A DNA stretch of 64,000 nucleotides, taken from assembly GCA_029379385.1 (NCBI GenBank), contig CM055605.1:3383001-3447000 (forward strand), written 5' to 3'. The notes beneath the pieces are model-generated. The model was not told where the DNA came from. It did no database searches and was given only the letters and a program-made list of their open reading frames with translations. Below are positions 42,559 through 54,068 of this stretch, piece after piece. The stretch's first letter is position 1; every line of letters begins with the position of its first letter. Made by a program: the position numbers and the translations under genes. This DNA is from Quillaja saponaria (Eukaryota > Streptophyta > Magnoliopsida > Fabales > Quillajaceae).

Positions 42559-42927
42559 ATGAGCAGGCTTGTTTTGGTTTGTCTGTCACTAGCTCAGATC
42601 TTGTTCGTCCAAGCCATTTCTGATAACACAGAGGGACTTACACCCAACCCATTGGAGTTGAAAACTCAAACAGGGGCAGACTCACATGGAGGGGTGACTA
42701 AAATTGCAGATCAGCCAGTTCCTAGCATTGCAAAAACATCAGATCATGAGAATGAAGAATCAAAACCAGCTGAAGCTCCAGAGATTAAGCGAATGGGAAA
42801 GCATCATTCCACAGATAAGTCTGTGGCAGGTGGAGGTGTAATCATTGGTGGTCTTATTACTGCTATTTTTGCTGCCGTCTTCTGCTACATTCGGGTCACG
42901 AGGAAAAGGCAGGAAGGTGTTCACTGA
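42559..42927 (+). CDS. Small type I single-pass membrane protein, unknown function (122 aa)
   Basis: A single exon of 122 codons with a good TATA box upstream. Residues 1-19 are a secretion signal (MSRLVLVCLSLAQILFVQA). Residues 20-88 are a hydrophilic, Glu/Lys/Pro-rich extracellular part. Residues 90-111 form one membrane span rich in Gly, Ile and Ala (starting AGGGVIIGGLI), followed by a short basic tail RVTRKRQEGVH. The layout predicts an outside N-terminus at the plasma membrane or endomembranes. The segment GKHHSTDKSVAGGG just before the span looks conserved-type and could be a cleavage or interaction site, but I do not recognise the family. Coding status is likely from composition and architecture. 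Confidence 0.75.
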   Translation: MSRLVLVCLSLAQILFVQAISDNTEGLTPNPLELKTQTGADSHGGVTKIADQPVPSIAKTSDHENEESKPAEAPEIKRMGKHHSTDKSVAGGGVIIGGLITAIFAAVFCYIRVTRKRQEGVH

Positions 42928-43692
42928 CTCTTGGCTTGGTGATTCATTTTGTGTTTCATAAATTTTCCAAGCTAGTGTAGGTAGTAAAAGAGTGATATTG
43001 ATACAAAAACATAATGTGATAAGACAGGAATTAGTGTTAGTACTTTATTTTTTTTTTTAGTTTGAATGCGAAATATGAATATCAGAAGAGGTTAACTTTT
43101 GATACAAAAGTTTGTGCTTTAATTATTTTGTTCTGTTTTTTCTCTAAAGCTGAAAAAAGGAAGAAGTTAGTGAGCCTAGCTTTGTTGATGGGATACCAAA
43201 AGAAAGATTAAGGCCCCGAGATTACCTTTTGAATCGAATACTACCAAATGTTAAAGTAACAAAAAGGAGAAGGAAAAATATAAAGCAATCCATCGTAGAT
43301 TGGTGTGTTTTTTTTTTTTTTGATTCCAAGTTAATGCCTTCTTGGGCAGAAAGACTTTTAGCTCTAGCTCTGTTAGGGAAAGCATGTCTGTCTACACTAT
43401 ATTTTTCTTATCAAATTACTAATATTTGATAACTTACATTGCTAAGCAATATCTTAGTAGTTTTTATTCTTGTTTTAATGCTCCGAGAATTTTGGTGAGA
43501 AGGTCGGTGCCTGTCCAGCAAGCTCCATAGGAAATATACTGACTGTGTTGTTAAACCCAATATATGCATTGCCCAATTCCCGTTCCCACTTCCCACCCAA
43601 CAAATAGTTCTCATTGCCATTCCCTCCCAAGAAACGAACCCGGAAACCAATTCAAGCACTACTCTTGTCTTTCTTTTTCTCTCCTCTGAAAA
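42928..43692. other. Spacer and FLA promoter
   Basis: Contains the 3' end of the preceding transcript and the CT-rich leader of the fasciclin gene. No other gene is seen. Confidence 0.5.
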
Positions 43693-44757
43693 GTGATGGC
43701 CTTTGCTCATTCACGTTGCTGCTTTCCTCTGTTCTTTTCTGTCATCTCTGTAGTCTTGGCTTTTATGGCAATTTCCACGGCACTACATTCAAATTCCAAG
43801 AATTCGATCCAAGAAACCAAACCCACCACCTATAACCTCTCACTTGAGGCTTCTAGAGCTCTAAGACGAGCAGGATTCAATTTCATGGCTACCATTCTCC
43901 AGCTCTCACCTGAGCTCCTCCTTTCTCCACATAACTTAACCATCTTCGCCATTAAAGATTCTCCCGTCTTAAACAACTCTCTCTCTCCAAGGCTCTTGAA
44001 AAATCTCCTTCAATACCATACCTCTACTTCTAAGCTTTCAATGGAGGACCTACTGAAGAAACCTCAAGGAAGTTGCCTCCCTACTCTGTTTCGTCAAAAG
44101 AATATAGCAATCACGAAGGTTGATGGAAAAGAAAGATTGATAGAGATCAATCAAGTATTGGTATCAGACCCAGATATGTTTCTTGAAGGACAAATTGCAA
44201 TTCATGGGGTTCTTGGGCCATTTTCATCCTTCGATCCTCAAGATGTAAACCAGGGTTGGGATTTTATTCAGCCACCAGTTTGTGGTGTTTTTAATTCTAG
44301 TTTAGTTTCAGTTATTCAAGAACCTAAGAATATGGTGGAATGGACCCGGATAGTCCGACTGCTGAGTTCAAATGGGTTTGTTTCATTTGCAATTGGATTG
44401 CACTCTGTTCTTGATGGGATTCTCAGAGATCAAACAGGTTTGGATTCTGTAACAATATTGGCTCCTCCAAATTTAGCAATTCTATCATCTCCTTTGCCAT
44501 TGCTTGATAGGACAGTGAGGATTCACATTCTGCCTCAGAGATTTACATACAAAGAACTCTCTTCTTTGCCAACAAGAACTCTGTTAAAGACACTTGTAGA
44601 TGACGAATATCTTGAAATTACTGGAAGTGTGAAATTCATGCTTGGAATAGTTATTAATGGAGAGGAAATTGTAGTAGCCGATATGTTTTCTTCTGAAAAG
44701 TTTGTGATTCATGGGATTTCTGGAGCCCTTAAGCCAGAGCTTTCTATTGCATCATGA
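43693..44757 (+). CDS. Fasciclin-like arabinogalactan protein, FLA20/21 type
   Basis: An intronless frame of 354 codons; two ATGs open it (residues 1 and 2). Residues 1 to about 30 are a signal peptide. Two fasciclin (FAS1) domains follow: about 48-178, with NLTIFAIKDSPVL as the H1-like motif and LVSDPDMFLEGQIAIHGV as H2, and about 205-350, with SVTILAPPNLAIL and EIVVADMFSSEKFVIHGI. There is no hydrophobic C-terminal GPI signal and little Pro/Ala/Ser-rich AGP region, as in the divergent FLA group containing Arabidopsis FLA20 and FLA21. It is predicted secreted, acting in the cell wall or cell surface. The exact ortholog is not certain. No lesion is seen. Confidence 0.88.
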   Translation: MMAFAHSRCCFPLFFSVISVVLAFMAISTALHSNSKNSIQETKPTTYNLSLEASRALRRAGFNFMATILQLSPELLLSPHNLTIFAIKDSPVLNNSLSPRLLKNLLQYHTSTSKLSMEDLLKKPQGSCLPTLFRQKNIAITKVDGKERLIEINQVLVSDPDMFLEGQIAIHGVLGPFSSFDPQDVNQGWDFIQPPVCGVFNSSLVSVIQEPKNMVEWTRIVRLLSSNGFVSFAIGLHSVLDGILRDQTGLDSVTILAPPNLAILSSPLPLLDRTVRIHILPQRFTYKELSSLPTRTLLKTLVDDEYLEITGSVKFMLGIVINGEEIVVADMFSSEKFVIHGISGALKPELSIAS

Positions 44758-46886
44758 TAGCAGGTCCTGGTAGCTGGCTTGTGAAAATGCAAGCGTTTTC
44801 CTCTATAGGTTTTGGTGCAAGTTGTTTCCTACCCTTCAATTGGCTCTTACTGTTGATCTTAGATTCATTCTAATAGTTCTTTTGGTTCCACTGTAAATAG
44901 TACTTTGTTTACTAAGAGGAATATCCCCTGGCACACATCTGGTCTTATTTGACCTAACTGAAACTGATCTTCAGAAAGAAAAACTCAAAGGAATGAATGA
45001 TAATAGCAATCCGTTGCATTCCTTCAGGATTTAATAATTTCCAAATTGTAAGCTCCACACGAAGCTGTATTCTCATGCTAATAAGGTTAACAATTTTATT
45101 CACTTATATGCGAGGAATATGACCACAATTGGCAAGCACTAAGCAGTGAAGGAAAAAAAAAACCGCATAACAGATTCTGGCTTAGGCACACTTGGACTGG
45201 TTGGTGAAAAAGATAAAAGCCAGCCTACTTCACAGGATCATAAAAATATCATATGATGCTGGGTGGATTCCACATAACAAAGGGACAAATACAGAAAAAG
45301 GAAAAAAAAAAAATATGTAAAAGGACTATATAAACTAGATTTCTGGAAAAATAGATGGCATATCAACATGCAAACGAGCATCCACATATCCATGCGAGAC
45401 TTTTAGATTCAATATGAGCATGAAACAGTTGTGAGAGCTTAATATATAACCAAGGCATCTGCTGAGTATTTCCCGATAATCTTGAGGCATATACTTAAGC
45501 TATGGGACTTGATGAGTAAGAAAATAAGGCAGCTTTTAATCGCTAAGGGTCTTGACTCTCTTGAGCTCGACTTAGTGACGGTAAAGCACGATACCACCCA
45601 ATTCCATAATAACCATGTTAAGCTGGGCAGTCCAGAGTAAACTATTAAACATTATCCTTAACGTAGCTGACAGATTTTTAACAGTTAATCTAAGTAATTC
45701 TCCTTTCCAAGTATCATTTTCCCAGACAACAAGTAGTTGGCTGTTGTTGAAGGCCGTCCTAAAACTGCACAACCTATGTAAATTCAAGTACCCACTCAAA
45801 CCTGTAAGGTGAAGCCTAAGCTCAGTAAAGTAACTAGTCCTCATGAGAATGATCTCAATACCATAATTAAGTTATTTTCTTGGAAGATTTATTTGCTACT
45901 AAAGATATGTCCTTTGTTCTCCACAACTAACTTGTTCACTTATTTGCTGACTTTTGAATATCCAAAAACCATACGATAATCAACTGACATTGATTACTTT
46001 GTTATAAGCTCTGTACCTTGAAGTCAGAAATTCATACCCCTGATGGAGATGATTTTACTGGAACTGCTAGGGGATACTGTTGAAACAAAACACAATGTGA
46101 AAATACAGACAACTGGCAATTCCAAATGCAATTACAGATATAAAATAGTCAGCGCTTCAGTACTGAAGCATCATAAACATTGAATAGAACTAAAAACAAG
46201 CTTTTTTAAATGACTTTTTCAGTTGATTGCTTAACAACACCTATAGTGCCCTAACGGCAGGGAGGGTCGAGCGACCAGGAAAACATAGGTAAACACAGTC
46301 ACTAAATCATCTTATTACAGTAAAAAAAATCTGAATTTTATCTTGATGTCTGTGAGTGCACTATTATGTTACTTAGAACAAAGAATGGATAATCATCAGT
46401 TTAAGTTAAATCATAAATTTTCTTATAAAAAAGTTAATTGATAATATGCTTTCACTTCCCTAGAAATGAACAACAACCAGAAGTTATCATATTTGTGCAT
46501 GAAGCATTGGTTGCCTGCCAAAGTCATCCTAGTCCCAACTAAAAGACCTAGAGGTCTTTCAGTCCTAAATTCTAAATGCTAGAAAACAGAGAAACAGATA
46601 AAATACATCAGGCCATCTAGTTTAATGCAGGACTTAACTATGAAAGACATAATCAGGAATTTAGTGAATTAGTTGCATTTAATTCAATCCTCAGCTATGT
46701 TTTATCATTTCAATGGGAACTCAAATTAGTTTTGATTCTGATTGATAATTTAAAGAATATAAGCTGCTAGAAACATATGTAGATCACTGAACTCACAGCA
46801 CAGTTGAAATAAAACTACAGTATCCAACATACAGAGATAGCTACTGGAAAAACAACAAATGAAATCAAGTTCAATTTAACCAAGAG
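44758..46886. other. Intergenic; 3' flanks of two convergent genes
   Basis: FLA ends on the plus strand and the methyltransferase-like gene ends on the minus strand, so both 3' untranslated regions lie here. A 90-codon frame at 45572-45844 (minus) has no recognisable features and is probably part of a non-coding transcript. No gene is supported. Confidence 0.5.
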
Positions 46887-47579
46887 TCAAGGAGATTTTC
46901 TAGTTCGCATAATAATTCTTGTCATTTTCAATCCAATCAAAGTAACATTCTTTGAGTTAATAAAACGTGACTTGCTAAATAAACCCACAATTTCCCTCAC
47001 CTCGTCATCCCCACATTCCTCAACCACAAGCAAACACACACCACCGGGTCGAACCGTCCTTTCCATCTCCGATGCAAATCGGGAAGGAAACAACGCCTCG
47101 GCCAAATGGCCACTGAATGCCAAATCAAATGCATCATCAAAGAACGGCAAGTTATGTGGATCAGCCCGACTCACCAGTGGTGGCGAATCAACCAATTCAA
47201 TTCCAGTAACATCAAGTAAACCCATTTCTGACAGCGCCATCACCTCATGTCCAGCTCCGGCAGAAACACAGAGAACCTTGGAGTGGTTATTGAGAAGACC
47301 CAGATCCTGAATTGCTTGAAAAAATTGATAATAGGAGCTAACACTCTTTTGCCAAATTTTGGTAGACCAAAGGCGCTTATTTTTCTTCTCAATTGGGACA
47401 TGCTCCCGATGTGAGGAATCACAGGACGATTTTGGAAATCTAAGATGGGGTTTGTGAGCTGCGCCTGGAGTGACACAGGTTTCTGGGGTTTGAAGTAAGA
47501 GAAAGAGGAGGGTGAGAGAAGCTATAACTATGGAGATGCATGAAAGCCTGTTAAGGACAATTTGTATGTGCCTCTCCAT
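46887..47579 (-). CDS. Membrane-anchored SAM-dependent methyltransferase-like protein
   Basis: One exon of 230 codons. Residues 12-30 are hydrophobic (ISIVIASLTLLFLLLQ), an N-terminal anchor or signal. A Rossmann methyltransferase-like core follows: motif I VLCVSAGAGHEVMAL (102-116), motif II VTGIELVDSPPLV (124-136), motif III/IV DPHNLPFFDDAFDLAFSGHL (140-159) and RTVRPGGVCLLVVEE (174-188). This is the methyltransferase type 11 pattern. Motif I reads SAGAG rather than the commoner DxGxG, so catalysis is not assured. Proteins of this size with an N-terminal anchor are widespread in plants and of unknown substrate. It is convergent with the FLA gene. No lesion is seen. Confidence 0.82.
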   Translation of the reverse strand: MERHIQIVLNRLSCISIVIASLTLLFLLLQTPETCVTPGAAHKPHLRFPKSSCDSSHREHVPIEKKNKRLWSTKIWQKSVSSYYQFFQAIQDLGLLNNHSKVLCVSAGAGHEVMALSEMGLLDVTGIELVDSPPLVSRADPHNLPFFDDAFDLAFSGHLAEALFPSRFASEMERTVRPGGVCLLVVEECGDDEVREIVGLFSKSRFINSKNVTLIGLKMTRIIMRTRKSP

Positions 47580-48252
47580 TATTAGAAGGTGATTTTCCTA
47601 AATCTTTTACCCTAGCAATTTCAGCGCTGTCATGGAGAGATTTCTTTCAATGTTCGTTTTCCAGGTATGGCAAAGAGATTGCCGGTGGAACTGCAACAGA
47701 AAAAATTACATGAAATGGAAATGGGCCACAACCGGCAATACGAAAAAACAAAATTGCTACTTTAGAATTGTCCTTCTGAATACGCTAGAACAAACTACGG
47801 TTCCAAAATACTTTTGTTTTGTTTTTTTTCTCTTTCATCCTTTTGAGAGGAGAGAGTATGCAAAATTTTGGGGAGTTTTTTAAGGAAAAATATTAGTTTT
47901 GGAATATTAATTTTTTCAAAAATTACAGAGAATTTAAACGTATTAATTGTAACAACAGTTAGAATATAATATTTTAATTATTTTTTATCATGTCTTATTA
48001 TTGAAATTAACAATTACTTTATAGAAATAAATAGAACTAAAAAAAAAAAAAAAACCTCATCTGATCTTATATCTTCATTTTATTCTTGTGTGTGTGTGTT
48101 TTTTAAAAAAAATAAGATAGCAATTGAGATAATTAAAATTTAAATTTTAACTTACAAGAATTATAAATATTTTCTTGAGATAAAGTTTATTGAATTTTTT
48201 TTTTTTGGGTACAAATTCGGTTTTGTAAACTTTAACCTTAATTAGACAGTGT
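47580..48252. other. Divergent promoter region
   Basis: The methyltransferase-like gene leaves on the minus strand and MEF22 on the plus strand, about 670 bases apart, so this is a shared upstream region. It is AT-rich, with a (GT)n run near 48090. Confidence 0.5.
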
Positions 48253-50454
48253 ATGGCTTCGAATCTAGTCAACCCATCTTCCCTTCCCGCCAAAATCCGA
48301 TGTTCCATACCGGTTACATCGTTTGGGTTTCTGCCATCCTTCTTCTTCTTCAAGTTTATCAAACAATATTATTCTTTCCCTCTCCACCTTGAACCCTACT
48401 TTGAGGTTGACAATCTAACCTACAGTTTCGATCCCGACTCCTTTTATGCATCTCTTATTGATAATTCAACCCACCGGAGGCATTTGAATCAAATTCACGA
48501 CCAGTTAGTTGTATCGGGGTTGCAACATAATGGGTTTTTGATAACTAAACTAGTCAATGGGAGTTCGAATCTTGGGGAGATTTGTTATGCACGTCAAGTG
48601 TTTGATGAATTTTGTCACCCAGATGTCTTTTTGTGGAATGCTATTATTAGGGGTTATTCAAGGCATAATATGTTTGGAGATGCTATTTATATGTATAGGC
48701 AGATGCAATGGGCTGGGGTGAGTCCGGATTGCTTCACTTTTCCTTATTTACTTAAAGCTTGCAGTGGCTTGACAGCTATGGAGATGAGTCGGGTAATACA
48801 TGGTCAGATATTTAGACATGCGTTCGAATCTGATGTGTTTGTGCAGAATGGTCTAGTAGCATTGTATGCCAAATGTGGTCACATTGAGCGTTCAAGGATG
48901 GTCTTTGATGGGTTGTGGGATAGAACTATTGTTTCTTGGACTTCCATCATTTCTGGGTATGCCCAGAATGGAAATCCGATGGAAGCATTAAGAATGTTCA
49001 GTCAAATGAGACAAGAAAATTTGAAACCGGATTGGATAGCTCTGGTGAGCATTCTAAGGGCTTATACTGATGTTGAGGATTTGGGGCAAGGAATGTCAAT
49101 TCACAGTTTTGTTATCAAAATGGGTCTAGAATATGAACCAGATTTACTCATATCACTCACTGCATTCTATGCAAAGAGTGGGCAGGTGAAAGTTGCAAGA
49201 TCATTTTTTAATTTGATGGAGATACCAAATCTGATTCTGTGGAATGCTATGATCTCTGGTTATGCAAAGAATGGCCATGCTGAGGAAGCAGTGGAATTAT
49301 TTCGTGAGATGATTTTTAAAAATGTTAGACCAGATTCTGTCACACTGAGGTCTGCAATATTAGCTTGCGCTCAAGTTGGTTCTCTTAAATTAGCAAGATG
49401 GATGGATGACTATATTAGTACAAGTGAATTCAGAAATGATGTATTTGTAAACACAGCACTTATTGATATGCATGCGAAATGCGGAAGTGTAGATTTTGCT
49501 CGCAAAGTGTTTGATCGAACTTATAACAAGGATGTTGTTGTGTGGAGTGCAATGATTGTAGGATATGGCTTGCATGGTCGAGGCCGAGAAGCTATTGATC
49601 TTTACCATGCCATGAGGCAGGCTGGGATATGTCCAAATGCTGTCACCTTTCTTGGGCTTCTCACAGCATGTAATCATTCGGGCCTTGTGGAAGAAGGGTG
49701 GGAGCTATTCCATCATATGAGAGAGTACAGGATTGAGCCCCGCCACCAGCATTATTCTTGTGTAGTTGATCTTCTTGGGCGTGCGGGTTATCTTGATCAA
49801 GCTTATGATTTCATCATAAAGATGCCTATTGAACCTGGTGTAAGTGTATGGGGGGCACTTTTGAGTGCATGCAAGATCCATCGCCGCATCATGTTAGGAG
49901 AATATGCTGCAGAAAAGCTTTTCACCTTAGATCCATATAATACAGGGCACTATGTGCAACTTTCAAATCTTTATGCTTCGGCTCGAATGTGGGATCGTGT
50001 TGCAAACATTCGAGTATTAATGAGGGAGAAAGGATTGAGTAAGGACCTAGGATACAGTTTGATTGAAATCAATGGGAAGCTTCAGGCATTTCGTGTGGGG
50101 GATAAGTCACATCCAAGGTTCGAGGAAATCTTTGAGGAGCTTGAGAGTCTAGAGAGGAGGTTGAAGGAGGCTGGATTTGTCCCACATACAGAGTCTGTTT
50201 TGCATGATCTAAATTATGAAGAGAAGGAGGAGACTCTTTGTAATCACAGCGAGAGGCTAGCAATAGCTTATGGGCTCATTAGTACTGCACCTGGAACTAC
50301 GCTTAGGATTACAAAGAATCTTCGGGCATGTGTAAACTGTCATTCTGCAACCAAGCTTATAACAAAGCTTGTTAACAGGGAGATAGTTGTCAGGGATGCA
50401 AATCGCTTTCATCATTTTAAGGATGGATTTTGTTCATGTGGAGACTACTGGTAA
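48253..50454 (+). CDS. MEF22: PPR protein of the PLS-DYW class, mitochondrial editing factor MEF22
   Basis: Intronless, 733 codons. The N-terminus is basic and Ser-rich, compatible with mitochondrial import. About 12-15 P, L and S-type PPR repeats follow (for example VFLWNAIIRGYSRHNMFGDA, and VVVWSAMIVGYGLHG), then E and E+ motifs and a complete DYW domain. The zinc and deaminase-like residues are present: HSE at 665-667, CVNC at 693-696, HH at 720-721, CSC at 727-729 and the terminal Asp-Tyr-Trp. Co-linearity with Arabidopsis At3g12770 (MEF22) is very clear, from DSFYASLIDNSTHRRHLNQI to the end. Known role: site-specific C-to-U editing of a mitochondrial transcript. The downstream DYW domain is the likely cytidine deaminase. 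No lesion is seen. Confidence 0.95.
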   Translation: MASNLVNPSSLPAKIRCSIPVTSFGFLPSFFFFKFIKQYYSFPLHLEPYFEVDNLTYSFDPDSFYASLIDNSTHRRHLNQIHDQLVVSGLQHNGFLITKLVNGSSNLGEICYARQVFDEFCHPDVFLWNAIIRGYSRHNMFGDAIYMYRQMQWAGVSPDCFTFPYLLKACSGLTAMEMSRVIHGQIFRHAFESDVFVQNGLVALYAKCGHIERSRMVFDGLWDRTIVSWTSIISGYAQNGNPMEALRMFSQMRQENLKPDWIALVSILRAYTDVEDLGQGMSIHSFVIKMGLEYEPDLLISLTAFYAKSGQVKVARSFFNLMEIPNLILWNAMISGYAKNGHAEEAVELFREMIFKNVRPDSVTLRSAILACAQVGSLKLARWMDDYISTSEFRNDVFVNTALIDMHAKCGSVDFARKVFDRTYNKDVVVWSAMIVGYGLHGRGREAIDLYHAMRQAGICPNAVTFLGLLTACNHSGLVEEGWELFHHMREYRIEPRHQHYSCVVDLLGRAGYLDQAYDFIIKMPIEPGVSVWGALLSACKIHRRIMLGEYAAEKLFTLDPYNTGHYVQLSNLYASARMWDRVANIRVLMREKGLSKDLGYSLIEINGKLQAFRVGDKSHPRFEEIFEELESLERRLKEAGFVPHTESVLHDLNYEEKEETLCNHSERLAIAYGLISTAPGTTLRITKNLRACVNCHSATKLITKLVNREIVVRDANRFHHFKDGFCSCGDYW

Positions 50455-51890
50455 GATGGATGGCTCGATTTGAAACTAGTCAATGAGGTGAAGTAATGAT
50501 TCACCAGATAAATTGTCTCTAATTAAGAGTTCAAATAAGTATCATCCAATTCTGGAAAACTGGAGAGCTTGGAAATCAGGGGTTGGTAACAATGCTTGAT
50601 AATTTTGTAAGTCGTTCTTATGATTCTAATTGAGAAGGCAACATTAACTTGAATTTTGATTTTGAAACTGTAGTAGTTGGATATTTTGTTCAAGTCATTA
50701 ATTGATTTCTTAGCCAGTGGAGCAAGAAGATAAAGAAGGGTTCGTAATTGGTTTGCTGTTCTGTGTAGCTTCATATTTTCCGTCAAAGATTAAGGATGAG
50801 AGAACTTTGAGTCTTGTCAACTTGCAGGTGACTTTCAACATTTTTGTCCTGTTGCGAGTGGAAAGCCAACTTATATGGTTGTGATTTCTCTTAATGGATT
50901 TTCTAGAAATTGTTAGATGGACTGCTCTTGGTAGACAAATTGGTTGGTGGGTTTCAAATTCAGTGATTGTTCTGTTTTCTGGATATTGTCTAATTCCAGC
51001 GCAAGATTAAGTCTATACAAAATTTGGTTGAAACCTTGAGTAATGCATAAAATGACATTATTCGTAAGTGTTGGTTGAAGGTTGGAGGTGTATATATCAG
51101 AACAGGGCCTGTGGCAACATACTATGAATAGCACTGAATCTATTTACTCCTTCAACATTTTACGACCTTGTTCTGATTCTTGCTCAGTTCATGCAAAGTT
51201 TTGTTGCTTGTTGCGGATTTTTGGTCTTCCAAATTCCTTTGTCATCCTGAAGATCTTGGACTGGTTTGAACAACCATGATATTTCAGGAAATTTGTGCCT
51301 AATAAGGAGCTCCCCAGTATGTAGACTAATTAAGACTCGGTTTTTTGTATCGGTAAGGATTAAGGAGCAAATGTGAGTAAAAGATAACATAACATCTTAT
51401 GTTTTTGCTTCTTTTATAGTTTTTAGTATGAATTGTATTACATTGTTATAAACTTGCCACATATATGGTCTTCAATTTGCAAATGTGTTACGTATTTACA
51501 AACACCCTTCAGAATTATATGGGCGTTAAGAATTATCACGTGTTTTCTCCTAGAACTGGAACATAGATTCGATAAACGATCCTAGAAAGTTAATTGGACT
51601 TGCTACGACTGGGCTTCAAGAATGGCCCGTTTCAAATAGGTCCGCCTAACCAATAGTCTTTGTGAAATAGATCTCCTAAAAATTTGTATTAAAATAACAT
51701 AAAATGTATCATTACTTATAATACTTAATTAAAATCTAGTTATTAGAATTGGAAACAAACTCTCCTTGTTAAGTGAGTTCTAGTGTTTGAAAATTTCAAA
51801 GCCTAACAAACGCTACATCTGATAGATAACCAAGGAAGACAAAGTCCAGCTAAATTAGATAACTCATCAAACACAAAGAAGAAAATAAAA
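50455..51890. other. MEF22 3' region and spacer
   Basis: A 3' untranslated region with moderate base composition to about 51400, then the promoter of the F-box gene. No supported gene. Confidence 0.5.
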
Positions 51891-53807
51891 ATGGAAACAA
51901 GATCTGCAAAGCGCAAGAAGATTTGTCAAATCCCAGTTAATGATCAGCTGGTCGAATCAATCCCTATTGATAGGATTAGTGATCTACCTGATGCTGTTCT
52001 TCATCATATTCTTTTCCATGTACCCATCAAATGTGTTGCGCAAATGAGTGTCTTATCAAAGCGATTTAGATCTATTTGGGCCACTTTTCCTGACCTTGAT
52101 TTCACCACCTTTAACCCATTGTCAATTTCTTCTAACAAAAACCATTCCAATTCATTGACCATTGACAAAATCAAACCCCACGATCATCTTACTACTACTA
52201 CTGGAATGGATTTCATCACCCAAATTTTAGCTCACCGTGACAAGCACTCATACATTAGGACTCTTCGATTTCGTGCACGTTTGAGCTTCTCTCGTTTAAA
52301 TGGTTTGATCCGAAGTGCCATTAGGCATAACGTTCAAGAACTTGATGTTGAGGTTGCCACAGATGATTACTTCAACTTCCCAAGGTCTGTTTTAGGGAGT
52401 GAATCTTTAAGAGTTTTTAAATTGAAATCCCGGTACCCGGGTTTTCGTTTGCCTCCATCATCTATCATGAGGGATGGTTTTCAATCACTTCATACATTGT
52501 CACTTTCGCTTATTGTTTTATATAACCAGCCTTGTCTATCCAATTTGTTCTCGAATTCCTCATTTCCTCTCTTAAAGAAATTGAATCTGGATTCGTGTTT
52601 CGGGTTAAACTATCTTCATGTTGCATGCCGTGCGCTTGAAGATTTTAGCTTGGAAAATTGTTTTCAGCTACAAGGTTTGGATGTTTCAGGTGCAAAATTG
52701 GAGAGGTTAAGGGTGGCAAGATGTTTTGATGCATATAATGATAAGGGTTGGGTGAAAATCAATGCACCAAGGATTAGAGTTTTGTTGTGGGAATATAATG
52801 CTGTGACTGATGTTAGTGTTTTTCAGCTTTCAAGTTGCTTGGATGAGGTTTCCATTGGTATTTTCATATTGGATGAGGTTATTAGTATGGCAAAGCTTCA
52901 AAGTGTATCCAATTTTTTGACTGGACTATCTAATACCCGATGTTTGAAACTTGAAAGCCAATGTGTTGAGGTAAATCTCTATGTTCAAATCTCCCCAATT
53001 AATGTAGTCATTGCTTTTTATGGAGACGTTTGATACACTACATAAAAGTTGCTTAAGATCCAATACTTAAAATCAATGTTTGATATAAAATTAGGATAAG
53101 TGAGAATTCTCTAATGAAAGCATCTCGTATCCACAGGATACCCAAAATGATAATTTACAAATGTCTGTTTTTACAAATACAAAATCCAAATTAGAAAATA
53201 AAATTGTATCCATATTGATTGGTACCCTTTAATTTTTTGCAGGTTCTCTCAAACAATAACTATTTTCTTGTGTATCTACAACCATTTAATAACCTCAAAT
53301 CGTTAGAGTTGCATACAGGCTTCAACAAAAATAATGTTCAGGGACTGGCATGCTTATTCAGATGCTCTCCTACACTGGAAACCCTCATACTCAAGATTAT
53401 CAATGATTATAAGATTGAAAGAAAAGTAAGTTGTATTATATATTTAATTTACGTTAAATTTCTATTAATTGGAAGTTTTATTAAGCTTTTCTTTCTTTGT
53501 ATAGCAATGGAATAGAGACTTGTGGGACATGTCTAGCACTGAAGAAGAACAATATTGGGAATCACAGATCCAACCTTTGAAGTCCTTTCTACATCACTTG
53601 AAGTTGGTGAAAATTCATGGGTTTTTAGAATGTGAAAATGAGGTTACACTTGCAAAGTTTTTACTCAAGCATGGAAAGACCTTGCAGGAAATGGTTTTGT
53701 GCACAGGACACTCTACTGCTAGGGATTCTCTTCGACGACAAAAGATTAGGTCACAAATGATGGGATTTTCTAGGGCTTCTTCTAATGCAAAAGTTGCATT
53801 TCGCTAG
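51891..53807 (+). CDS. F-box/LRR protein with FBD domain
   Basis: Three exons, all phase 0: 51891-52970, 53243-53425 and 53505-53807, giving 521 residues. A basic N-terminus (SAKRKKICQ) is followed by an F-box at about 26-70 (DRISDLPDAVLHHILFHVP, with SVLSKRFRSIW). Leucine-rich repeats span about 115-350, and an FBD-type end contains FLHHLKLVKIHGF and VTLAKFLLKHGKTLQEMVL. F-box proteins bring targets to SCF ubiquitin ligases; the LRRs choose the target, here unknown. This is a large, fast-evolving family, so orthology cannot be given. It is convergent with the GH3 gene, 260 bases apart. No lesion is seen. Confidence 0.92.
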
Positions 53808-54068
53808 GCTTATTGTAAAGTTAAAGATGGATGAAATTTATTAAATATGCAAATTTTGTTACTTCTTGTTCACATATATAGCCAAGCTTGTGTCAGTATC
53901 CTTGCTTCATAGTAATTAACATATAAAACAGGAAATATTTGTGGAGATTAAACAGTTTAAGAAGAGAACAAATTAAGTAGATGAATTAGTTATTTTAATA
54001 TTTAGTACAAATCATTAACTGGTTTGATCACAAGGCAGAAATTACTAGAGCTTCCTCCACATTCTCGG

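Noticed and set aside
45572..45844. 90-codon minus-strand frame between FLA and the methyltransferase-like gene
   Set aside because: No motif, no clear splice links to a gene; more likely part of a 3' untranslated region.
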